Shown here piece after piece: positions 1-8,188 of a stretch of 8,254 nt of DNA. Origin of the DNA: an uncultured bacterium (GTDB lineage Bacteria > Pseudomonadota > Alphaproteobacteria > Rhodospirillales > Rhodospirillaceae). The stretch covers positions 1 to 8,254 of the forward strand of contig CAITZE010000377.1 in assembly GCA_903896775.1 (NCBI GenBank), given 5' to 3'. The notes under the pieces were generated by a model. That model had not been told where the DNA came from. It worked only from the letters and a program-made list of their open reading frames with translations, and made no database searches. The position numbers and the translations under genes were made by a program. Numbering within the stretch: the first letter of the stretch is position 1; every line of letters starts with the position of its first letter.

Positions 1-1237
1 AGGCGAGACGCGGCCCGATCCCCATAACGATGACGAGAGGGATCATCAGCGGAATGAAGACGCCGTTGAAATAGGGCGGGCCCACGGAAATCTTGTTGTT
101 GCTCAACACTTCGGTGAACAACGGGTACAGCGTGCCCAGCAGCACCGTCGCCGATGCCGTGGTCAGCAGAAGATTGTTGATCAGCAAACCGCCTTCGCGG
201 CTGATGGGCGCGAACAGGCCGCCACCTTGCATGGACGGCGCGCGAATGGCGTAGAGCGTCAGCGATCCGCCGATGGCAATCGCCAGCAGAACCAGAATGA
301 ACACGCCGCGCTTTGGATCGGTGGCGAAAGCGTGCACCGAGGTCAGCACGCCCGAGCGCACCAGGAAGGTGCCGACGAGCGAGAGCGAGAAGGTGACGAT
401 GGCGAGCAGGATGGTCCAGCTTTTCAAAGCTTCACGGCGCTCGACCACAATCGCCGAATGCAGCAAAGCTGTACCCGTCAGCCACGGAATGAACGATGCG
501 TTTTCCGTCGGGTCCCAATACCACCAGCCGCCCCAGCCCAGCGTGTAGTAAGCCCACCAGCTGCCAAGGCCGATGCCCATGGTTAGGCAGGTCCAGGCCG
601 CCAGTGTCCACGGACGCACCCAGCGCGCCCAGGCGGCGTCAACGCGGCCTTCGATCAATGCGGCCACGGCGAAGGAGAAGGCCATCGAGAAGCCCACATA
701 GCCCATGTAGAGCATGGGCGGATGGATCGCGAGACCGGGGTCCTGAAGCTGTGGGTTCAAGCTCTGGCCTTCGTCCGGCGCTGGGAAGACGCGCAAGAAC
801 GGATTGGACGTGAATAGAATAAACGCGATGAAGCCGACGCTGATCATGGCTTGCACGGCCAGCGCGCGCGCCGCCAGCGCCGGGGGCAATCTGCCGCCGA
901 ATACGGCGACGCTGGCGCCATAGACCGCAAGGATGCTGACCCATAAGACCAGCGAGCCCTCATGATTTCCCCACACACCGGCGATTTTGTAGATCAGCGG
1001 CTGCAGAGTGTGGGAGTTCTCATAGACCGCGATCACCGAGAAGTCCGACGTGACGTAGGCGTAAATCAGCGCCGCGAAAGATGTCAGGATCAACGCGAGT
1101 TGCAGAAGGGCTGCCTGCTTCGCGACACCCATCCACGCGACGTTACCGCGCGCGGCGCCGATCAGCGGCACAGTCGATTGAATCAGCGCCACCACGAGCG
1201 CGAGGGCTAAGGCAAAGTGACCGAGTTCGATGAACAT
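1..1237 (-). CDS. ccmF: CcmF, haem lyase subunit of cytochrome c maturation (partial, C-terminus beyond left edge)
   Basis: CcmF is the large polytopic inner-membrane protein that, with CcmH/I, joins haem from holo-CcmE to the CxxCH motif of apocytochromes c in the periplasm. The first 412 residues are in the window (families are usually about 650), starting MFIELGHFAL; the reading frame runs off the left edge. The tryptophan-rich WWD haem-handling motif is at residues 235-251 (WGGWWYWDPTENASFIP). His172 (in IHPPMLYMGY), His260 and His302 match the periplasmic and membrane haem-ligand histidines known in E. coli CcmF (173, 261, 303); the fourth lies outside. Many hydrophobic segments are visible. 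The ATG at 1237 has an AGGT-type ribosome site and lies 15 bases after the ccmE stop, so it is the sixth gene of the ccm operon. Nothing looks damaged. Confidence 0.97.
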   Translation of the reverse strand, partial: MFIELGHFALALALVVALIQSTVPLIGAARGNVAWMGVAKQAALLQLALILTSFAALIYAYVTSDFSVIAVYENSHTLQPLIYKIAGVWGNHEGSLVLWVSILAVYGASVAVFGGRLPPALAARALAVQAMISVGFIAFILFTSNPFLRVFPAPDEGQSLNPQLQDPGLAIHPPMLYMGYVGFSMAFSFAVAALIEGRVDAAWARWVRPWTLAAWTCLTMGIGLGSWWAYYTLGWGGWWYWDPTENASFIPWLTGTALLHSAIVVERREALKSWTILLAIVTFSLSLVGTFLVRSGVLTSVHAFATDPKRGVFILVLLAIAIGGSLTLYAIRAPSMQGGGLFAPISREGGLLINNLLLTTASATVLLGTLYPLFTEVLSNNKISVGPPYFNGVFIPLMIPLVIVMGIGPRLA

Positions 1238-1252
1238 CTTTGACCTATGTGG

Positions 1253-1780
1253 TTACGGCGTTTTCGCCGGCTCTTCTGTGACAGCAGGTGCGGTGGATGT
1301 CGGCGTCATGCCTTTTTGCACGGCGCTGCCTTCAGAACCCATCGTTTCTTCGCCCTCTTTCCAGTGGCCGCTTTTCTTCAAAGCGTCGGCCACTTCGCGG
1401 GGCATGTATTTCTCATCGTGTTTCGCCAGCACTTCATTAGCGATGAATACGCCGCTCGGTTCCATGCGGCCTTCGGCTACGATGCCTTGGCCCTCGCGGA
1501 ACAAGTCAGGCAACAAGCCGCGATATTGCACTTTCAAGCTATGGGACATGTCGGTGACGGAAAAGGAAATGTCTTCACCGTTTTTCACGACGCTGCCGGT
1601 TTCAACCAAGCCGCCAATTCGAATGCGCTGTCCGCCAGAGACTTTGCCATCGGCGATATCGGTGGGGCTGCGGAAGAAAACGATATTGTCTTGGAAGGCG
1701 GTCAGCACCAGTGCTGCGCCGGCGCCAAGGCCGAGCAGGCCGAGGATCACAAAATAGAGGCGGCGGGTTTTGCGCGTCAT
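1253..1780 (-). CDS. ccmE: CcmE, periplasmic haem chaperone
   Basis: CcmE is a membrane-anchored periplasmic chaperone that binds haem covalently through one histidine and passes it to CcmF. The 175-residue product begins with a short basic stretch (MTRKTRR) and a hydrophobic signal anchor at about residues 8-28, followed by the beta-rich OB-fold domain (about 35-115). The haem-attachment motif HDEKYMP follows, with His121 as the attachment residue and Tyr125 as the usual axial ligand. The tail after about residue 131 is polar and rich in Glu, Pro and Thr, typical of the flexible C-terminus. The ATG has an AGGGA ribosome site six bases upstream and sits nine bases after the ccmD stop. Length and motif fit the family, and the histidine (not cysteine) form indicates the ordinary System I type. 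Confidence 0.97.
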   Translation of the reverse strand: MTRKTRRLYFVILGLLGLGAGAALVLTAFQDNIVFFRSPTDIADGKVSGGQRIRIGGLVETGSVVKNGEDISFSVTDMSHSLKVQYRGLLPDLFREGQGIVAEGRMEPSGVFIANEVLAKHDEKYMPREVADALKKSGHWKEGEETMGSEGSAVQKGMTPTSTAPAVTEEPAKTP

Positions 1781-1789
1781 GTTTGGTCC

Positions 1790-1969
1790 CTAACCTTCGC
1801 CGCGGCGCGAGGCGCGCAGCTGCTCGAACTCACGTTCGCGGGCGCGCAAGCTGCGCAGCGAGAAGAACAGCATGCCGACGAGTGAGACGATGCTCACGCC
1901 GTACGCCGACCAAACCCAAACCGCGTAGCCGCCCATGTTGAGGAAGGTTGAAAGATTGCCCATGGGCAT
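1790..1969 (-). CDS. ccmD: CcmD, small haem exporter accessory protein
   Basis: CcmD is a small single-span membrane protein that helps CcmC and the CcmAB ATPase release haem-loaded CcmE. The product is 59 residues: a short N-terminal part, one hydrophobic segment at about residues 14-36 with aromatic residues and tyrosines, then a strongly charged cytoplasmic tail rich in Arg and Glu, which is the usual CcmD pattern. Sequence conservation in this family is weak, so the call rests mainly on size, topology and position between ccmC and ccmE. The start is uncertain: GTG at 1972 (overlapping GTGA), ATG at 1969 (TGATG overlap with the ccmC stop) or ATG at 1963. No good ribosome site is seen, so translational coupling to ccmC is likely, and ATG 1969 is chosen. 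Confidence 0.87.
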   Translation of the reverse strand: MPMGNLSTFLNMGGYAVWVWSAYGVSIVSLVGMLFFSLRSLRAREREFEQLRASRRGEG

Positions 1970-2709
1970 CACTCGGCCGGCTGCGCGGCTTCATGGCCGG
2001 CGATCTGGCTCATGCGCGCGTTGCGGATCTTGGCGGCCAGCAGCTCGCTGCGCACGCGGATGATCAACACGGCGAGATAGAAGAAAGAATAAGCACCCAA
2101 CATCAGGAACAGAGGCAACAGCATGTCGCCGGTCATGTTGCTCTTGGTGAGCGAAAGGCTCGCCGGCTGGTGAAGCGTGTTCCACCAATTCACCGAGAAC
2201 TTGATGATAGGCACGTTCACGACGCCTACGAGCGCGAGAATAGCGGAGGCACGGTCACCGCGCTCAGGGTCTTCGAAGGCATCGCCGAGCGCGAGGTACC
2301 CGAGATAGAAAAAGAACATGATCAGCGTCGAGGTCAGGCGCGCATCCCACACCCAGAACGTGCCCCACATCGGCTCGCCCCACAGCATGCCGCAGATCAG
2401 GCACAGCGCCGTGAACATGGCCCCCATCGGTGCGGACGCTTTTGCGACCAGATTTGCCATCGGGTGACGCCAAATCAGAAAGGCCGCGCTACCGGCGGCC
2501 ATGGCGTAATAGATCAGCTCGGCCATGATCGCGGCGGGGACGTGCAGGTAGAGAATGCGCACGGTATCGCCCTGCTGATAGTCGGCGGGCGAGGTGATGA
2601 GCGCGATCGGCAAGCCAAAGACAAACAACACCACCGCCAGACCCGCCGCCCATGGAAAAATGGCGTTGGCGATGCGCATGAACTGGGTCGGGTTGGCAAA
2701 CCTGTGCAC
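1969..2709 (-). CDS. ccmC: CcmC, haem-handling membrane protein that loads CcmE
   Basis: CcmC binds haem at the outer face of the inner membrane and attaches it to CcmE. The 246-residue product has about six hydrophobic segments. The WWD domain is at about residues 110-127 (WGEPMWGTFWVWDARLTS), and the two conserved periplasmic histidines that act as haem ligands are His56 (in YLHVPAA) and His180 (in NTLHQPAS). Length matches the family. The GTG start at 2709 is preferred over the in-frame ATG at 2679, because an AAGGAAG ribosome site lies just upstream of the GTG and nothing similar precedes the ATG. It is separated from ccmB by an unusually long 161-base gap, so it may have its own promoter or an RNA-processing signal. 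Its stop overlaps the ccmD start. Confidence 0.97.
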   Translation of the reverse strand: MHRFANPTQFMRIANAIFPWAAGLAVVLFVFGLPIALITSPADYQQGDTVRILYLHVPAAIMAELIYYAMAAGSAAFLIWRHPMANLVAKASAPMGAMFTALCLICGMLWGEPMWGTFWVWDARLTSTLIMFFFYLGYLALGDAFEDPERGDRASAILALVGVVNVPIIKFSVNWWNTLHQPASLSLTKSNMTGDMLLPLFLMLGAYSFFYLAVLIIRVRSELLAAKIRNARMSQIAGHEAAQPAE

Positions 2710-2713
2710 AGGG

Positions 2714-2720
2714 CTTCCTT
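2714..2720 (-). promoter_or_regulatory. Ribosome binding site that fixes the GTG start of ccmC
   Basis: Read on the minus strand this is AAGGAAG, four bases before the GTG at 2709, with the GGA core six bases away. It supports GTG rather than the ATG ten codons later. Confidence 0.7.
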
Positions 2721-2759
2721 GAGAGCGCTTTTCCCTAATAGCTGCGCTGGTTTATCGCA

Positions 2760-2776
2760 GGCGGCAGGGGGCCGCC
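2760..2776. repeat. Perfect 6-bp inverted repeat, GC-rich hairpin
   Basis: GGCGGC (2760-2765) and GCCGCC (2771-2776) flank a five-base loop, giving a short, very stable stem between ccmB and ccmC. No T-run follows it in either direction, so it does not look like a complete intrinsic terminator. Confidence 0.55.
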
Positions 2777-2800
2777 ACACTAAATATAAGTATAAATATA

Positions 2801-2831
2801 GAGACGCCGCAGGCGGATTCCGACCCGTCTC
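2801..2831. repeat. Inverted repeat GAGACG/CGTCTC after ccmB
   Basis: GAGACG at 2801-2806 is mirrored by CGTCTC at 2826-2831 around a 19-base loop that can itself form a small CGG/CCG stem. In the direction of ccm transcription the stem is followed at once by a 20-base AT-rich tract, which resembles a weak terminator or attenuator, although the T residues are interrupted by A. It starts 39 bases after the ccmB stop. Confidence 0.45.
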
Positions 2832-2870
2832 AGGTCATGTCTCACATATGAGTCTGTAACACGAATTGGG

Positions 2871-3536
2871 CTATTCTACGGCTTGCCGCAGTGCAGCAGA
2901 AGTTGCCCACGGACACAGCGTCAACGCGAGCACGGCAAGGCCTCCCAGAACCAGCAATGGCCCATCGCTGGAGATGCCCGTGACAGCTGATTCTACCGCC
3001 GCCGTACCGAAGATCAGCACCGGGATGTAAAGCGGCAAAACCAGGAGCGCGAGCAGGACGCCGCCGCGCCGTGTCCCGAGTACAAGGGCAGCGCCGACAG
3101 CGCCGATCAGGCTTACCGTTGGTGTGCCGAGAAAGAGCGCCAGCAACAATGGGGCGTAACCTTCCATCGGCAAGTGCAGTGTGATCGCCAGCAGCGGCGA
3201 GACGATGATCAGCGCGAGGCCCGTGGTGAGCCAATGCGCGAGGACCTTCGCGATCACGACGAGCGGCAAGGGCGCGCCGCTCAGCACGAGCTGATCCAAG
3301 GTGCCGTCTTCGTAGTCGACGGTGAAGACGCGGTCGAGCGAAAGCAAGGCCGCGAGCAGGGCGGTCACCCACAGCACGCCGCCCGAGATGCGCGCGAGGA
3401 TATTGGCTTCCGGCCCAACGCCGAAAGGGAACAGCACGGTGGCGATGGCGAAGAACGCAACGACAGTGAGGCTGTCGGCACTTTGACGGAGTGCCAGTCG
3501 CAGATCACGTGCAAGAAGTGCTGAAAACACGCTCAT
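2871..3536 (-). CDS. ccmB: CcmB, ABC transporter permease of haem chaperone release complex
   Basis: CcmB is the membrane subunit that pairs with the CcmA ATPase; together with CcmC and CcmD the complex releases haem-loaded CcmE. The product is 221 residues, the same size as characterised CcmB proteins, with about six hydrophobic spans. Family-like stretches are the charged loop with YEDGTLDQLVLSG near residues 75-87 and the LPLYIPVLIFG segment near 167-177. The ATG at 3536 (MSVFSALLARDL) is chosen over an upstream in-frame start at 3569, which would add eleven mostly Arg/Lys residues and intrude far into ccmA. With ATG 3536, the gene overlaps the ccmA stop by four bases (ATGA), a classic translational coupling. 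Confidence 0.97.
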   Translation of the reverse strand: MSVFSALLARDLRLALRQSADSLTVVAFFAIATVLFPFGVGPEANILARISGGVLWVTALLAALLSLDRVFTVDYEDGTLDQLVLSGAPLPLVVIAKVLAHWLTTGLALIIVSPLLAITLHLPMEGYAPLLLALFLGTPTVSLIGAVGAALVLGTRRGGVLLALLVLPLYIPVLIFGTAAVESAVTGISSDGPLLVLGGLAVLALTLCPWATSAALRQAVE

Positions 3537-4237
3537 TCTGCGGCCTCGACGCTTTCGTCGTCGCTCCAATGCACGACGGTTTTGGGCGTGAAAAGACCGA
3601 GATCGAGAGTCTCGCCGTCACTGACAAATGTCGCTTCGTGGCTCGCGACAATGACCATGCCGCCTGCGGCGCGGTGCGCGAGGATGGCGCGTGCGAGCGC
3701 ATCGCGCGATGCGGTGTCGAGGGCGTTGCCGGGTTCATCAAGCAGCCAGAGCGGTGCCGGTGCCACGAGCAGACGGGCCAGGGCCAGACGATGGCGCTGC
3801 CCGGCGGACAGCAAACGTGCAGGGTATGAGGCGAGGCGCGAGAGATCGAAGGCTTGCAGCGCTTTTTGCAAACGCTGATCGTCGGGTTTGTTCCACAGCG
3901 TCATCCAGAACGACAAATTCTCGGAAACGGTGAGGGCGGGTTTGATGGCGTCGAGGTGCGTGATCAGACGCAGGTTTCGGGCATGAGCATCGGGATCGTC
4001 GATGACCTTATCGTTCCACGACATGGTGCCTGCGGCGCTAGGAGTCAGACCGGCCATCACGCGCAGCAAAGTGGTCTTACCGCTGCCGTTGGGGCCCCGC
4101 AGCACCAGCGCGCCGCCGGCAGTCAGCTTGAAATTGAGGCCGGTGAAAACCAGCCGGCCGCCGCGCCGGCAGGCCAAACCGGCGCCGGAAAAGCTCCCGG
4201 CGGTGGTGGTTTGGCTCAAATTGGTTTCCCCAGTCAT
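3533..4237 (-). CDS. ccmA: CcmA, ATPase subunit of haem chaperone release complex
   Basis: CcmA is a cytoplasmic ABC ATPase that works with CcmB; ATP hydrolysis frees holo-CcmE from CcmC. In the 234-residue product the Walker A motif is GPNGSGKTT (48-56), the ABC signature is LSAGQRHR (143-150), Walker B is LWLLDEP (163-169) and the switch histidine is His200. The Q-loop region reads THLDAIKPALTVSENL and has no clear glutamine; divergence at this point is common in CcmA. The first gene of the operon, it faces away from acnA. No ribosome site is visible before the ATG at 4237. The N-terminal dozen residues are polar and poorly conserved, so a slightly later start cannot be excluded. The gene is otherwise intact. 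Confidence 0.96.
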   Translation of the reverse strand: MTGETNLSQTTTAGSFSGAGLACRRGGRLVFTGLNFKLTAGGALVLRGPNGSGKTTLLRVMAGLTPSAAGTMSWNDKVIDDPDAHARNLRLITHLDAIKPALTVSENLSFWMTLWNKPDDQRLQKALQAFDLSRLASYPARLLSAGQRHRLALARLLVAPAPLWLLDEPGNALDTASRDALARAILAHRAAGGMVIVASHEATFVSDGETLDLGLFTPKTVVHWSDDESVEAAE

Positions 4238-4243
4238 GGCCGG

Positions 4244-4249
4244 ACCATA
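4244..4249 (-). promoter_or_regulatory. Candidate -10 box for a leaderless ccmA transcript
   Basis: The minus strand reads TATGGT, then six bases, then the ccmA ATG. A transcript from this box would begin at or next to the start codon, which fits the absence of a ribosome site. The -35 region is poor, so this is a weak inference. Confidence 0.25.
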
Positions 4250-4342
4250 GCAGAGCGAACCGGGCCTACTAGGGGTGCGCTATTGATTTTGCTGGGAATT
4301 TTTAAGGGCGGAGGGGCTGTCCCGGGCCTCGCCCCCGAGTCT

Positions 4343-4393
4343 CTTTGTGCTTTGCACAAGGGGCCAAATATTTAGGCCATACAAGGGGTTGTA
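4343..4393. repeat. Cluster of three short inverted repeats upstream of acnA
   Basis: Three symmetrical elements lie almost end to end. The first is TTGTGC (4345-4350) and GCACAA (4354-4359) around TTT, extendable by a G-T pair and a C-G pair. The second is GGCC (4362-4365) and GGCC (4375-4378) around an AT core that is palindromic except for one extra A. The third is TACAA (4380-4384) and TTGTA (4389-4393) around GGGG. They could be operators for a dimeric regulator of acnA or the ccm operon, or form RNA stems. They do not match an Irr, RirA or Fur consensus that I can recognise. Confidence 0.4.
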
Positions 4394-4586
4394 CCTTTAA
4401 TCCACAATGCGGCCTCTGGACTTTGGGCGTGGGATGTGGCTGATTCACGCACGAAAGCCGGATTACAACCGGTCGCGGTCGGGGGACGTATCGTACTAAG
4501 GCGCCAGGGCCAGATTTCAGGGACATTCGTTTCGGGTGCCACAATTCCTCCCTTCGGCTCTGACCGTCTTTTTAACGCCCAGCTCT

Positions 4587-4593
4587 GAAGGAG
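4587..4593 (+). promoter_or_regulatory. Ribosome binding site of acnA
   Basis: GAAGGAG lies five bases before the ATG at 4599. It selects this ATG over the in-frame GTG 21 codons upstream, whose extra residues have no counterpart in known aconitases. Confidence 0.88.
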
Positions 4594-4598
4594 CCTCC

Positions 4599-7289
<2,691 letters not shown>

Positions 7290-7308
7290 AGCGAGCGCCT
7301 CAAAGTTC

Positions 7309-7343
7309 AAAAGCCCCGCTTGGGAAACCATGCGGGGCTTTTT
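7309..7343 (+). terminator. Intrinsic terminator of acnA
   Basis: An 11-bp perfect stem pairs 7309-7319 (AAAAGCCCCGC) with 7332-7342 across a 12-base loop. It ends in a run of five T (7339-7343), and the A-run on its left means it could also work leftward. It lies 20 bases after the acnA stop and marks the end of the GC-rich chromosome-like segment. Confidence 0.94.
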
Positions 7344-7366
7344 GTCACCGCTAAAAAATAAATATT

Positions 7367-7651
7367 ATGTGTGATTGCTTACAAAAATCAGAAAAGAATG
7401 TTACCAATTTTTTAAAGGATAACCTAACAGAATCAGGCGTTATTATAAATTCGGTCGATACTGACTCTGGATACGTAAACAAGGTATTGACATTTGGTGG
7501 TGGTGATTCCGGTTTTAAATTAATGCTGCCATTTGAGCTTAAGTATACTCCATTAAAAAAGGATGGCTCAATCAGTAAACCAAAAACTCTTAGAACAAGT
7601 ATATATCCAACATATTGCCCTTTTTGCGGCGAAAAAAATAAAATAAAATGA
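7367..7651 (+). CDS. Small four-cysteine protein, phage-type hypothetical, putative zinc binding
   Basis: The 94-residue product has a CxC pair at its N-terminus (Cys2, Cys4) and a CxxC pair near its C-terminus (Cys84, Cys87, in YCPFCGEK). Together they could bind one zinc ion as a split zinc ribbon. A predicted helix follows the first pair, then beta-rich sequence with a Gly-rich turn (TFGGGDSGF), then a Lys-rich stretch. From memory, short proteins with CxC at the start and YCPFCG at the end are common among uncharacterised phage and prophage genes; no function is known to me. The ATG lies 23 bases after the T-run of the acnA terminator with no ribosome site and no clear promoter, so expression signals are unclear or may have been cut off at the junction. 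Its stop overlaps the next start (ATGA at 7648). Confidence 0.6.
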   Translation: MCDCLQKSEKNVTNFLKDNLTESGVIINSVDTDSGYVNKVLTFGGGDSGFKLMLPFELKYTPLKKDGSISKPKTLRTSIYPTYCPFCGEKNKIK

Positions 7652-7818
7652 AAATAAAAAAAATAGTACACACCAACGTTTTGCTCGACGGGTCGTTTGA
7701 AAACCAAGGCGGCGCAGTAGAAACAAGGGGTAGCATAAAATGTCTATGGGGGAGGGCTGCGGTATTCCTGAATGCCATTGCTCCGACGGGTACTGGCTCA
7801 CTATATCATTACCATTAA
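7648..7818 (+). CDS. Possible 56-residue ORF of unknown function (doubtful)
   Basis: The ATG at 7648 overlaps the stop of the preceding gene as ATGA and opens a 56-codon frame beginning MKIKKIVHTNVLLDGSFENQ and ending in SLYHYH. Coupling to the gene upstream is plausible, and without it 7652-7739 would be a non-coding gap in a densely packed row. Against it, the last 79 bases overlap a more convincing gene in another frame (7740-7910), and no domain is recognised. It may be a real small gene, or the remnant of one whose end has been overwritten or shifted in frame. Confidence 0.33.
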   Translation: MKIKKIVHTNVLLDGSFENQGGAVETRGSIKCLWGRAAVFLNAIAPTGTGSLYHYH

Positions 7819-7910
7819 ACAGGGGCGACGTAGAAGTTGTTACGGTCATATTTGACAACAAAAAAGAAATGGATAAATTTTTTGAAACACACGAAATAAA
7901 TGGGAAATGA
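7740..7910 (+). CDS. Small three-cysteine hypothetical protein, possibly metal binding
   Basis: This 56-residue product has a compact N-terminal cluster, GCGIPECHCSDGYW, with Cys7, Cys12 and Cys14 plus His13. A beta-like stretch (YWLTISLPL, VEVVTVIF) and a charged helix (KKEMDKFFETHE) follow. That layout suggests a folded mini-protein with one metal site. No family with a known function is recognised. The ATG has an AAGGGG ribosome site nine bases upstream (7725-7730), the best translation signal in the AT-rich segment, and the stop overlaps the next start as ATGA at 7907. An in-frame stop at 7731-7733 rules out a longer N-terminus. Confidence 0.56.
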   Translation: MSMGEGCGIPECHCSDGYWLTISLPLNRGDVEVVTVIFDNKKEMDKFFETHEINGK

Positions 7911-8188
7911 TAAAAAAAACAATAATAAAACAAATGTCAGGCACCGTGCTTGCGACGCTTGATGGCATATTGGATTATAGGATAGGCGATATTATACAAA
8001 TAAATGACGATTCATGGGAAATTATCGATAGAGAACGGGAGGTTATAATTACACCAGTTCTTACTACCGGCGATAAAATAACTGCAATAACGGTTGAAAC
8101 AGCGACTTCGATTACAAGGGTCTATAAAGTGAAATACCTTAAAATCAATTTCCGGAAATTGGGCTTTGGCAAACGAAGCCAGATATAA
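7907..8188 (+). CDS. Hypothetical protein, beta-rich, unknown function
   Basis: The 93-residue product begins MIKKTIIKQMSG and ends in a basic tail (KINFRKLGFGKRSQI). The middle part, with DYRIGDIIQINDDSWEIIDRER, then alternating hydrophobic residues and a Thr-rich stretch, predicts mostly beta strands, like a small barrel. No cysteines, signal peptide or membrane segment are present, and I recognise no family. The start is coupled to the gene before it by an ATGA overlap; an internal ATG at 7934 is a less likely alternative. ATA isoleucine codons are frequent, unlike in acnA and ccm. A 14-base perfect palindrome lies near its 3' end. Confidence 0.58.
   Translation: MIKKTIIKQMSGTVLATLDGILDYRIGDIIQINDDSWEIIDREREVIITPVLTTGDKITAITVETATSITRVYKVKYLKINFRKLGFGKRSQI
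8147..8160. repeat. 14-bp perfect palindrome
   Basis: AATTTCCGGAAATT is its own reverse complement. It lies in the 3' end of the last small gene, so it may be chance coding sequence or a protein-binding site. A weaker GGCTT/AAGCC pair (8162-8166 and 8176-8180) follows directly, without a T-run. Confidence 0.4.

Larger units (their letters stand above)
2710..2870 (-). other. Long ccmB-ccmC intergenic gap with hairpins and an AT-rich tract
   Basis: The other gaps in this operon are 0 to 15 bases or overlaps; this one is 161. Read in the direction of transcription it holds, in order, a hairpin (2831 to 2801), a 20-base AT tract (2800 to 2781), a second GC-rich hairpin (2776 to 2760) and then the ccmC ribosome site. 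The element CGCAGGCGG occurs twice (2756-2764 and 2808-2816). No open reading frame on either strand looks real here. The gap could hold an internal promoter, an attenuator or mRNA-processing site, or the relic of a small repeat. The AT tract contains TATACT on the minus strand (2794-2789), but no matching -35 box is visible. Confidence 0.6.
4238..4598. promoter_or_regulatory. Divergent ccmA / acnA intergenic region
   Basis: These 361 bases must hold the promoters for the leftward ccm operon and rightward acnA. No textbook -35/-10 pair stands out for either. For ccmA, TATGGT on the minus strand (4249-4244) lies six bases before the ATG. A cluster of short inverted repeats lies at 4343-4393. 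A GGGGC (4313-4317) / GCCCC (4331-4335) stem is also present. The acnA side from 4394 to 4586 shows no clear motif apart from the ribosome site at its end. No convincing gene lies here. Confidence 0.6.

Noticed and set aside
1948..2859. Long plus-strand open frame (303 codons) opposite ccmC
   Set aside because: It is antisense to a full-length CcmC with intact haem-ligand motifs. The product is rich in Arg, His and Gln, as expected from reading GC-rich coding DNA backwards.
4302..4544. 80-codon minus-strand frame in the ccmA-acnA intergenic region
   Set aside because: Pro- and Arg-rich composition, no ribosome site, no domain, and it covers the presumed promoter region.
4536..4598. N-terminal extension of acnA from an upstream GTG
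   Set aside because: The strong GAAGGAG ribosome site sits between that GTG and the ATG at 4599, and the 21 extra residues are not aconitase-like.
7630..7670. A-runs as programmed frameshift sites joining small genes
   Set aside because: Shifting frame at either A-run leads to a stop codon within a short distance, so no longer fused product would result.
7351..7933. Minus-strand frames opposite the small AT-rich genes
   Set aside because: They are extremely rich in Phe, Tyr and Ser because they read A-runs in reverse. They have no start signals and conflict with the coupled plus-strand genes.
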